Of a stretch of 6,279 nucleotides of DNA, positions 1 to 5,167 are shown one piece after another. The stretch covers positions 1 through 6,279 of the forward strand of contig JAHJFW010000102.1 in NCBI GenBank assembly GCA_018824765.1. The letters run 5' to 3'. Position numbers and translations under genes: made by a program. This DNA comes from Patescibacteria group bacterium. GTDB taxonomy: Bacteria > Patescibacteriota > Patescibacteriia > 2-12-FULL-60-25. A model generated the notes under the pieces. That model was not told the origin of the DNA and searched no databases. It worked only from the letters and a program-made list of their open reading frames with translations. Positions within the stretch are counted from its first letter, which is position 1; every line of letters begins with the position of its first letter.

Positions 1-295
1 GATGTTCCATGAATTATTGGCGTTGATAGACAAGCAGGTTGCGCATGGGATTTTCAGGGTGCAGATCGCGCGGCAGGTGGCTGAGCGCGAATTGCAGTCG
101 GTTGGAACACGCGGAACTTTGCAATTCCAAGGTCCGGCTAAGACAATGCAGCAAGCGTCTGAACGGCAGGAGCAGATACAGGGCAAAGATCCGCGTTTTG
201 AAAAAGTCGGAAGAAACGACCCATGTCCATGCGGAGCAATGAAAGAAGATGGAACGCCAAAGAAGTTTAAGCACTGCCACGGCAAGAACGTTTAA
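1..295 (+). CDS. secA: Preprotein translocase ATPase SecA, C-terminal end (5' truncated by window)
   Basis: This is the last ~97 residues of SecA, the cytoplasmic ATPase that drives preproteins through SecYEG. The opening (MFHELLALIDKQVAHGIFRV) matches the end of the SecA helical scaffold region. A polar, Gln-rich linker follows (about residues 45-70), then a SEC-C zinc motif starting NDPCPCG. Visible ligands are C75, C77, C92 and H93 (numbered from the ATG at base 2, which is internal to the real gene). In most SecA proteins the spacing is CxCx8C(C/H); here it is CxCx14CH, because an EDGTP-type insert widens the loop. In other bacteria this tail binds zinc, SecB and the ribosome or lipids; which of these applies here is unknown. 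The frame is open to the window edge and ends with TAA at 293-295. A decayed second copy of this end lies just downstream. Confidence 0.95.
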   Translation, partial: MFHELLALIDKQVAHGIFRVQIARQVAERELQSVGTRGTLQFQGPAKTMQQASERQEQIQGKDPRFEKVGRNDPCPCGAMKEDGTPKKFKHCHGKNV

Positions 296-315
296 TTTAC
301 TGGACGCGAGCGGAG

Positions 316-338
316 TCCGCCGCAGCATCTGCGGAGGA
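316..338. repeat. GC-rich hairpin element between the two secA ends
   Basis: TCCGCCGCAG (316-325) and CTGCGGAGGA (329-338) form a 10-bp stem with one mismatch around a CAT loop. It overlaps the 3' half of the short palindrome GCGGA-G-TCCGC that is found again at 419-431. No T-run follows on the + strand, so it is not a standard intrinsic terminator, though the stem could slow RNA polymerase or protect the secA mRNA end. Short TCCGCC/GGCGGA elements of this look resemble dispersed REP-like repeats; whether this one is dispersed cannot be told from a single window. Confidence 0.5.
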
Positions 339-404
339 GGACGGACAAAAAAACCGGACGGAACAACGGTTAAATTTAAGCATTGCCATGGCAAGAACTT
401 GTGA
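330..404 (+). pseudogene. Remnant of a second SecA SEC-C motif (displaced C-terminal end)
   Basis: In the frame of bases 330-404 the DNA reads C-G-G-G-R-T-K-K-P-D-G, then TTVKFKHCHGKNL and a TGA stop. This closely matches the intact secA tail 109 bp upstream (EDGTPKKFKHCHGKNV). The C-terminal ligands Cys-His and the GKN ending are kept, but the CPC pair is reduced to one Cys (SIC in place of CPC), three codons seem to be inserted after CG, and there is no start codon or upstream domain. The frame differs from that of secA, so readthrough of the secA stop would not join the two. It is therefore called a gene fragment rather than a small gene. Confidence 0.6.
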
Positions 405-463
405 TGCGCTTGACGTGGGCGGAGTCCGCCGTAGTTGGCTAAGTCAGACGTAGCGAAAAGATA

Positions 464-486
464 TCAAGGTCTCTAAGAGACGTTGA
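464..486. promoter_or_regulatory. Near-perfect 23-bp palindrome upstream of secD
   Basis: Two 11-bp arms (TCAAGGTCTCT at 464-474 and AGAGACGTTGA at 476-486) flank a single A. Ten of the 11 pairs match, with one G:G mismatch, and the central six per side (GTCTCT/AGAGAC) are perfect. It lies 55 bp before the secD ATG and outside any gene. A symmetric site with so small a centre fits a dimeric repressor operator; as RNA it would form a strong leader hairpin. There is no T-run after it, so a terminator is unlikely. The role is inferred. Confidence 0.45.
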
Positions 487-540
487 GGTGGGTTGCTTGC
501 TAAATCGCGGGATATTGGTTAGACTTTGCGCAATTATATT

Positions 541-2601
541 ATGGGAAAATATACACTTTCTTCCGGCGGGATGGGGCGTAAGGCCTTGAAGCGTCGAGTT
601 TTGGGACTGGCACTGCTGTTTGTGGTAACAGCCATTATCACTTATCCACAACCATTGAATAGTTTGATCGGTTGGTCGAATAATTTGTTGAAATGGAACC
701 TTCCGCAAATCAATAAACCGTTTGTGCTGGGTTTGGATCTTCAAGGCGGCACGCGGCTCGAATATGAGGCTGACGTTTCCCAATTGCCTGAAAATGACAA
801 AAAAGATTCTTTGGAAGGCGTGCGCGATGTCATTGAGCGCCGCGTGAATACCATCGGCGTATCCGAACCACTGGTGCAAATCGCGCGTGCCGGCCAGGCT
901 TGGCGGGTAACCGTAGAACTCGCAGGTATCCGTGACATAAATCAGGCCATTAACCTTATCGGTGAAACGCCGATTTTGGAATTTAAGGAACTTAGTGACG
1001 AACCGCCCCGCGTTTTGACAGATGAAGAAAAAACCAAATTGGAAGAGGATAACGCGCAGGTTAAAAAAACGGCGCAAGACGCTTTGGTAAAGGCTTTGGC
1101 GGCGCCGGATACTTTCGAAGCAGTTGTGCAGGAAACGTCCCAGCATGAGACCACGAAACAAAACGGCGGTGATTTAGGTTTTATAAAAGATAAGCCGGAA
1201 TACGCGGATTTGTTCGAAGTATTAAAGCAAGATGCGGCCGGCACCGTGCATCCGGAAGTCATAGAAACGGCGGACACTTATACCATTGCTAAGGTGGAAG
1301 AGGTGAAGGATGCGGGTATGGAAATGTTCGCATCGCACATCCTTATATCCTACGCCGGCGCAGTCAATTCGAATTCTTCATCCACTAAAGATGAGGCTTT
1401 AAAGAAGATACAAGATATCAAACAGCAGGCAACGGCCGAGAATTTTACACAATTGGCACAGTACTTTTCTGACGAGCCGAATGCTTCGATGACTGGCGGG
1501 GATTTGGGCTGGTTTGGAAAAGGTATCATGGTGGAAAAATTTGAAGAGCCGGCATTCGCACTTAGCAAGGGGCAGATTTCCGATGTGGTTGAAACCCAAT
1601 TCGGCTACCACTTGATCTATAAAATTGATGAGCGCGCTTTGAATGACGTGCGCGTGCGCGCGGCATTTCTCAAAAAGTTGCAGGAGTCTGATATTGTGCC
1701 GCCGCCCTCGCCGTGGAAAAACACGGAGTTGACCGGCAAGAATCTTAAACGGTCGCAATTGGATTTTGACCAGTACAGCGGCTCCTCGCAGGTTTCATTG
1801 GTATTTGATGATGAAGGCGCCAAGCTTTTCGGCGATATCACCCGAAGAAACGTGGGAAAGCAGGTTGCAATTTTTCTGGACGGTCAGCCCATTTCCATTC
1901 CAACTGTCAACACGGAAATCACCGGCGGCCGCGCAGTAATTACCGGAAGCTTTACCATCCAAGAAGCGAAACTTCTGGCTCAGCGGTTGAATGCCGGCGC
2001 TTTGCCAGTGCCGATCAACCTTATAGCACAGCAGTCAGTCGGCCCGACATTGGGCCAAGATTCCATCAACGCTTCGCTTAAAGCCGCATTATACGGAATT
2101 TTATTCGTAGTCTTTTTCATGCTCGTGCTCTATCGTTTGCCGGGCTTGTCCGCAATTTTAACACTGGCTTTATACACTGTCGTTTCCCTTGGAATTTTCA
2201 AACTTCTGCCGGTAACCCTGACTTTGTCCGGAATAGCCGGTCTAATCCTCTCCATCGGCATGGCGGTTGATGCTAATGTATTGATTTTTGAGCGTTTGAA
2301 AGAAGAGCTCAAATTGGATAAACCCCTAAAGACAGCTTTGGAAGAGGCTTTTAAGCGCGCTTGGACCTCCATCAGGGACGGCAACGTAACCACGCTTATT
2401 TCCTGCGCAGTGCTGTACTGGTTCACATCGTCAGTGATTAAGGGTTTCGCATTGACGCTGGCCATTGGCGTGCTGGTCTCAATGTTTTCAGCCGTAGTCG
2501 CCAGCCGCGCATTGTTGCGCTTCTTGGCCGGTTTCAAATGGATTGAAAATAAGCCATGGCTGTTCCCCGGAGGTAAAAAATCAACCACTGATAAAGTTTA
2601 A
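541..2601 (+). CDS. secD: Protein translocase subunit SecD with inserted parvulin (PpiC-type) domains
   Basis: SecD and SecF form a membrane complex that uses the proton gradient to finish export of preproteins. In this 686-residue protein TM1 is at ~20-38, the signature LGLDLQGGTRLEYEAD at 63-78, and the first part of P1 up to GETPILEF (141-148). P1 resumes at about 397 (LTGKNLKRS) and continues to ~490. TM2-TM6 lie at ~513-657, with the TM4 signature GMAVDANVLIFERLK (573-587) including D577, the position of the proton-conducting Asp (D340 in Thermus SecDF). Between 149 and 396 is a foreign insert: a degenerate half-parvulin (~190-254, GGDLGFI) and a full parvulin (~263-364: SHILI, GGDLGWFGKG, FGYHLI). 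The ATG at 541 is preferred. The only other in-frame start is TTG at 526, just after an in-frame TAG at 520-522. No Shine-Dalgarno sequence is evident. secF follows after 7 bp, so co-transcription is very likely. SecD identity is certain; activity of the isomerase is inferred. Confidence 0.95.
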   Translation: MGKYTLSSGGMGRKALKRRVLGLALLFVVTAIITYPQPLNSLIGWSNNLLKWNLPQINKPFVLGLDLQGGTRLEYEADVSQLPENDKKDSLEGVRDVIERRVNTIGVSEPLVQIARAGQAWRVTVELAGIRDINQAINLIGETPILEFKELSDEPPRVLTDEEKTKLEEDNAQVKKTAQDALVKALAAPDTFEAVVQETSQHETTKQNGGDLGFIKDKPEYADLFEVLKQDAAGTVHPEVIETADTYTIAKVEEVKDAGMEMFASHILISYAGAVNSNSSSTKDEALKKIQDIKQQATAENFTQLAQYFSDEPNASMTGGDLGWFGKGIMVEKFEEPAFALSKGQISDVVETQFGYHLIYKIDERALNDVRVRAAFLKKLQESDIVPPPSPWKNTELTGKNLKRSQLDFDQYSGSSQVSLVFDDEGAKLFGDITRRNVGKQVAIFLDGQPISIPTVNTEITGGRAVITGSFTIQEAKLLAQRLNAGALPVPINLIAQQSVGPTLGQDSINASLKAALYGILFVVFFMLVLYRLPGLSAILTLALYTVVSLGIFKLLPVTLTLSGIAGLILSIGMAVDANVLIFERLKEELKLDKPLKTALEEAFKRAWTSIRDGNVTTLISCAVLYWFTSSVIKGFALTLAIGVLVSMFSAVVASRALLRFLAGFKWIENKPWLFPGGKKSTTDKV
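1108..1302 (+). other. Degenerate parvulin half-domain within SecD
   Basis: Codons for SecD residues ~190-254 encode a stretch resembling the C-terminal half of a parvulin: F-E-A-V-V, then NGGDLGFI, a helix, AGTVHPEVIET, and a final strand TYTIAKVEE. Compared with the full domain that follows (GGDLGWF, KGQISDVVET, GYHLIYKID), the catalytic-site His of GYHLI is replaced by Thr (T248) and the N-terminal strand bearing the HILI motif is absent. It is probably inactive and may act in substrate binding or as a spacer. This matches a common pattern in SurA and PrsA-like proteins, where an inactive parvulin unit accompanies an active one. Confidence 0.6.
1327..1632 (+). other. Parvulin-type peptidyl-prolyl isomerase domain within SecD
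   Basis: SecD residues ~263-364 carry the full parvulin pattern in order: ASHILIS (H266), a Ser/Asn-rich loop (274-282), helix DEALKKIQDIKQQ, FTQLAQYFSDEPNA, GGDLGWFGKGIM (319-330), VEKFEEPAFALSKGQISDVVET and FGYHLIYKIDE (H357). Both active-site histidines and the hydrophobic pocket residues M330 and F334 are present, so catalysis is plausible. As part of SecD P1 the domain would face the outside of the cytoplasmic membrane, where emerging polypeptides appear. Confidence 0.85.
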
Positions 2602-2608
2602 AATAATT

Positions 2609-3505
2609 ATGAAAATTATCGGCTTAAGAAAAATTTGGTACCTGCTGTCAGGCATTTTGGTCTGCGGGTCAATCGCGGCTGTAGCGATTTTCGGACTGAA
2701 GCAGGGGATTGATTTTAAAGGAGGCTCGCTTTTGTCAGTGCGTTTTGACGGCAACCGGCCTTCACCGATTGAGGTTGAACAGGCGTTGGGCGGGCATGAT
2801 CTCGGCGCCATAACCGTCCAGCCGGTAGGCGAGCAGGATATCAATGTGCGCTTAAAAGCCTTGGATGAGCAGACCCATCAGGAGGTTCTGCAAACCCTTA
2901 ATGAAAAATACGGCTCTGTCACGGAGTTGCAATTCAATTCCATTGGTCCGGCGATCGGGAAGGAACTGCGCCAAAAATCAATTTATGCGCTGGCCATAGT
3001 CTTTTTCGCAATCTTGATTTATGTCGCTTGGGCATTCCGCAAGGTTTCGGCGCCCATCCAATCTTGGAAATACGGCATCATCACAATTATCACCGCTTTC
3101 CATGATGTGATTGTGCCTGTCGGTTTATTTGCCGTGCTTGGGAAATATTACGGCACGGAGATCGGCACTCCTTTTATTGCCGCGATTTTGACGATTATGG
3201 GTTATTCGATCAATGACACAATTGTAGTCCTTGACCGCGTGCGCGAAAATTTGCAGCGCACTGGCGGACTATTTAGTGATATTGTCGAGAATTCCGTCAA
3301 GCAAACCCTGTTGCGTTCGCTGAATACATCGCTCACAACGCTTTTGGCAATGACTGCGGTTTATTTATTCGGCGGAGAATCAATAAAAGATTTTGCATTG
3401 GCTTTGATAGTCGGTGTTGCCACCGGAGCCTATTCTTCGATATTTATCGCCTCACCTTTGCTTGTAACTTGGAATAAGTGGGATTTGAAGCGAAAAAAGA
3501 GATAG
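2609..3505 (+). CDS. secF: Protein translocase subunit SecF
   Basis: This 298-residue protein is the partner of SecD in the proton-driven export complex. TM1 is at ~9-29, followed at once by the SecF signature QGIDFKGGSLLSVRF (32-46), a short extracytoplasmic domain to ~118, and five further membrane segments (~124-142, 155-178, 186-208, 236-254, 260-285). The motifs AFHDV (163-167) and GYSINDTIVVLDRVREN (198-214) are typical. D203 and R236 match the spacing of the proton-path residues D637 and R671 of Thermus SecDF. The C-terminus is basic (KRKKR), as expected for the cytoplasmic side. An in-frame ATG at 2543 would overlap secD by 59 bp and add 22 residues with no likeness to SecF, so the ATG at 2609 is chosen. 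A GGAGGT at 2569-2574 is too far from it to act as a normal ribosome site; translational coupling to secD is more likely. Confidence 0.96.
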   Translation: MKIIGLRKIWYLLSGILVCGSIAAVAIFGLKQGIDFKGGSLLSVRFDGNRPSPIEVEQALGGHDLGAITVQPVGEQDINVRLKALDEQTHQEVLQTLNEKYGSVTELQFNSIGPAIGKELRQKSIYALAIVFFAILIYVAWAFRKVSAPIQSWKYGIITIITAFHDVIVPVGLFAVLGKYYGTEIGTPFIAAILTIMGYSINDTIVVLDRVRENLQRTGGLFSDIVENSVKQTLLRSLNTSLTTLLAMTAVYLFGGESIKDFALALIVGVATGAYSSIFIASPLLVTWNKWDLKRKKR

Positions 3506-3578
3506 GGATTAGTCCATAAAGTCAAAGTAGAATAATTTTTATTAACCCAGATTCCAGATTCTAATCTCACGGATGGCG

Positions 3579-3587
3579 TGCTATAAT
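3579..3587 (+). promoter_or_regulatory. Extended -10 promoter (TGCTATAAT) for the downstream gene
   Basis: TGC-TATAAT at 3579-3587 is a perfect extended -10 element. The -35 region 17 bp upstream (TTCTAA, 3559-3564) is weak, as is common with extended -10 promoters. Normal spacing puts the first transcribed base at about 3594. The first possible ATG (3586) lies inside the -10 box and would not be transcribed from here, while the next in-frame ATG (3595) would fall at or next to the 5' end. This implies a leaderless mRNA and starts a new transcription unit after secF. Confidence 0.6.
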
Positions 3588-3594
3588 GGCGTTA

Positions 3595-4902
3595 ATGATT
3601 GAAACCGGTCTGTCGGTTTTGGAGATGATTAGCGGCAATCCGTTCGCCGTGATGTGGTTTTTGTTTGTTAACGGCGGCTGGGCGATTTTTTTATATTTCT
3701 TTCTTTGGGGTGCGCTGCAGGTTTATCTCAATTCGCGCCAGACGATCTACAATGCCAAAAGGCAATGGATGTTGTTGGCAATCAGCGTGCCTCGCATGAC
3801 CGAACAGACGCCGCGTGCTGTGGAAAATATTTTCGCCCATTTGGCCGGAGCGCACGTTAGCGCCACTTGGAAGGAAAAGTGGTTTGACGGTAAAACGCAG
3901 GATGTCATCAGCGTTGAAATCGCTTCGATTGAGGGCCGCGTGCATTACCACGTTTATACTGTTCGGGGATATCGAGATCTGATTGAAGCATCGATTTACG
4001 CCCAGTATCCTGATGCGGAAATCTTCGAAGTCGAGGATTATGCCTTGAAAGTTCCGGCGCGTTATCCTGATGCCGAGTGGGATGCTTTTGGCACGGAAAT
4101 GATTCCTACGATGTCAGACGTGTACCCGCTTCGGACTTTTCATGATTTTGAGGATAAGGTTTCCGGGGAATTTAAAGACCCTTTGGCGGTTTTGCTGGAA
4201 AATATGTCGCGCTTGGGGCCGGGAGAGCAATTTTGGTTTCAGATAATACTAATTCCTGTTGAGCAAAAAACATTCAGAGCCAAAGGGGAGTTGTTGGTAA
4301 AAAAATTGACCGGCCAGAAAGTCGAGGAGAAAGAAGCGCTGTGGCAGAAAATTTTGGGATTTCCGTTTAGTTTGCTCGGGATGGCTTTACAGGAATTCGG
4401 AATTTTGCCCGCTTCGGCAGCGCTTGCTAAAGAGCAAAATCCTCTCGCATCAAGGATGTGGACTTTGACGCCGGGAGAACGCAAAGTACTGGAGGCCGTG
4501 GAAAATAAAATTTCAAAAATTGTCTTTCAGTGCAAGTTGAGGTTCGTATATGCGGCCAAAAAAGAGGTGATGAAAAAACCCCGCATAGTGCATCCTTTTA
4601 TCGGCGTAATCAAACAATTCAATACCAATGACATGCAGTCGCTAAAGCCAGAGACAAAAAGAATTCCTCCGAGCGGCGCATTGTGGTTTTTTAAGGAGTC
4701 GCGCAATAACAAACGCAAGATCAGGATTGTGAATGCTTATCGCACCCGTTCTTTCTGGGTCGGTGATCCGACGTTTGCATTGAATATTGAAGAACTGGCC
4801 AGCCTTTGGCATTTCCCAATTAGTATACAGACGCGACCGCCGCAATTGGGAAAGACTGAAGCCAAACGAGCGGAACCGCCGATGAATTTGCCTTTTGGAT
4901 GA
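3595..4902 (+). CDS. Membrane-anchored protein of unknown function, probable partner of the downstream TraD/HerA-like ATPase
   Basis: The product has 435 residues. A single hydrophobic stretch at ~18-44 (PFAVMWFLFVNGGWAIF and on) anchors it, and the remaining ~390 residues look soluble and cytoplasmic. Visible conserved-looking segments are YPDAEIFEVEDY (138-149), TFHDFEDK...KDPLAVLLENMSRLGPGEQFWFQIILIPV (181-222), LTPGERKVLEAVENKI (291-306) and a tail LWHFPISIQTRPPQLGK...AEPPMNLPFG (404-435). From memory, this order is like the N-terminal, pre-ATPase region of VirD4/TraD-like or HerA-like membrane proteins, and it comes before an ATPase gene that lacks such a region. No enzyme motif is seen. 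The start is set at 3595 because the ATG at 3586 overlaps the -10 box; the difference is three residues. Function is inferred only from position and resemblance. Confidence 0.75.
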   Translation: MIETGLSVLEMISGNPFAVMWFLFVNGGWAIFLYFFLWGALQVYLNSRQTIYNAKRQWMLLAISVPRMTEQTPRAVENIFAHLAGAHVSATWKEKWFDGKTQDVISVEIASIEGRVHYHVYTVRGYRDLIEASIYAQYPDAEIFEVEDYALKVPARYPDAEWDAFGTEMIPTMSDVYPLRTFHDFEDKVSGEFKDPLAVLLENMSRLGPGEQFWFQIILIPVEQKTFRAKGELLVKKLTGQKVEEKEALWQKILGFPFSLLGMALQEFGILPASAALAKEQNPLASRMWTLTPGERKVLEAVENKISKIVFQCKLRFVYAAKKEVMKKPRIVHPFIGVIKQFNTNDMQSLKPETKRIPPSGALWFFKESRNNKRKIRIVNAYRTRSFWVGDPTFALNIEELASLWHFPISIQTRPPQLGKTEAKRAEPPMNLPFG

Positions 4903-5027
4903 CGTGCCTATAAAATATGCGCATTGTTAATTACGAAATTTCATCGCGGTCATAGTTCTTTTTTAAGTTCCTTACCTTCTCGGGCTATGCCCCTACAAAA
5001 GAATAAAAAGCGGCAAAGTTTATCGAG

Positions 5028-5049
5028 CTTTTCATTTGAAAAGTTTTTT
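5028..5049 (+). terminator. Possible intrinsic terminator
   Basis: CTTTTC (5028-5033) and GAAAAG (5038-5043) form a 6-bp stem around ATTT, followed directly by six T residues (5044-5049). The geometry is right for Rho-independent termination on the + strand, but the stem is AT-rich and weak, and it lies ~125 bp after the stop of the preceding gene. If it works, the membrane protein and the ATPase are transcribed separately. Confidence 0.35.
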
Positions 5050-5080
5050 AAGGTTAAGAGTGAAGTGAAATACAAATTAT

Positions 5081-5149
5081 CAATTTACAATTTACAATTT
5101 TCAAACATTACGAAATTTTCCGACATTGGAAATTGAATATTGGAAATTG
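5081..5149. repeat. Inverted arrays of an AT-rich heptamer (CAATTTN)
   Basis: On the + strand CAATTTA, CAATTTA and CAATTTT run end to end at 5081-5101. On the - strand CAATTTC, CAATATT and CAATTTC run through 5149-5129; read on the + strand, the array is four ATTGGAA-like units at 5125-5152. The two arrays face each other, and 17 of 21 positions would pair, leaving a 27-base loop. The rest of the 265-bp gap between the two flanking genes (4903-5167) shows no convincing gene, only the possible terminator and a small GGGC-TAT-GCCC hairpin at 4982-4992. Confidence 0.65.
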
Positions 5150-5167
5150 GAAATTTTTCTTATAAGT

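Larger units (their letters stand above)
251..431 (+). repeat. Diverged tandem duplication of the secA 3' end, offset 109 bp
   Basis: Bases 251-320 align without gaps to 360-429; by eye 52 of 70 positions agree. The alignment covers the last 14 codons of secA, the stop codon and about 25 bp after it. Both copies have the stop at the same place (293-295 and 402-404) and both end in the same 13-mer, GCGGAGTCCGCCG, at 310-322 and 419-431. Identity drops on either side. Many differences in the coding part are third-position changes (cac/cat, cact/catt), which suggests that both copies were once under coding selection. The simplest readings are an old tandem duplication, or a recombination that gave secA a new end and left the old one behind. 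Confidence 0.75.

Noticed and set aside
14..394. A 126-codon - strand frame over the secA end
   Set aside because: It is antisense to conserved SecA sequence and the SEC-C remnant; its openness follows from codon bias on the other strand.
535..540. TATATT as the -10 box for secD
   Set aside because: It abuts the ATG at 541, so transcription would start inside the gene, and the -35-like TTAGAC is only 10 bp upstream.
465..540. A tRNA or known riboswitch in the secD leader
   Set aside because: Apart from the single palindrome there is no cloverleaf, T-loop sequence or riboswitch core that I recognise.
439..1161. A 240-codon open frame on the - strand opposite the start of secD
   Set aside because: It lies mostly antisense to the well-supported secD frame, and its translation has no recognisable family and no plausible start signal.
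2569..2574. GGAGGT as the ribosome binding site of secF
   Set aside because: It lies inside the secD end (codons Pro-Gly-Gly), 34 bases before the secF ATG, with no good start codon at the proper distance.
3531..3543. AATAA-TTT-TTATT as a terminator after secF
   Set aside because: The stem has only five A:T pairs and no separate T-run follows, so it is not distinguishable from AT-rich background.
4924..5136. A 70-codon open frame in the gap between the membrane protein and the ATPase
   Set aside because: It starts with TTG, runs through the possible terminator and the heptamer repeats, and its product is low-complexity with no recognisable domain.
5161..5166. TATAAG as a -10 box giving a leaderless ATPase transcript
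   Set aside because: The expected transcript start (about 5173) falls after the ATG at 5168, and no later in-frame start fits the conserved N-terminus.
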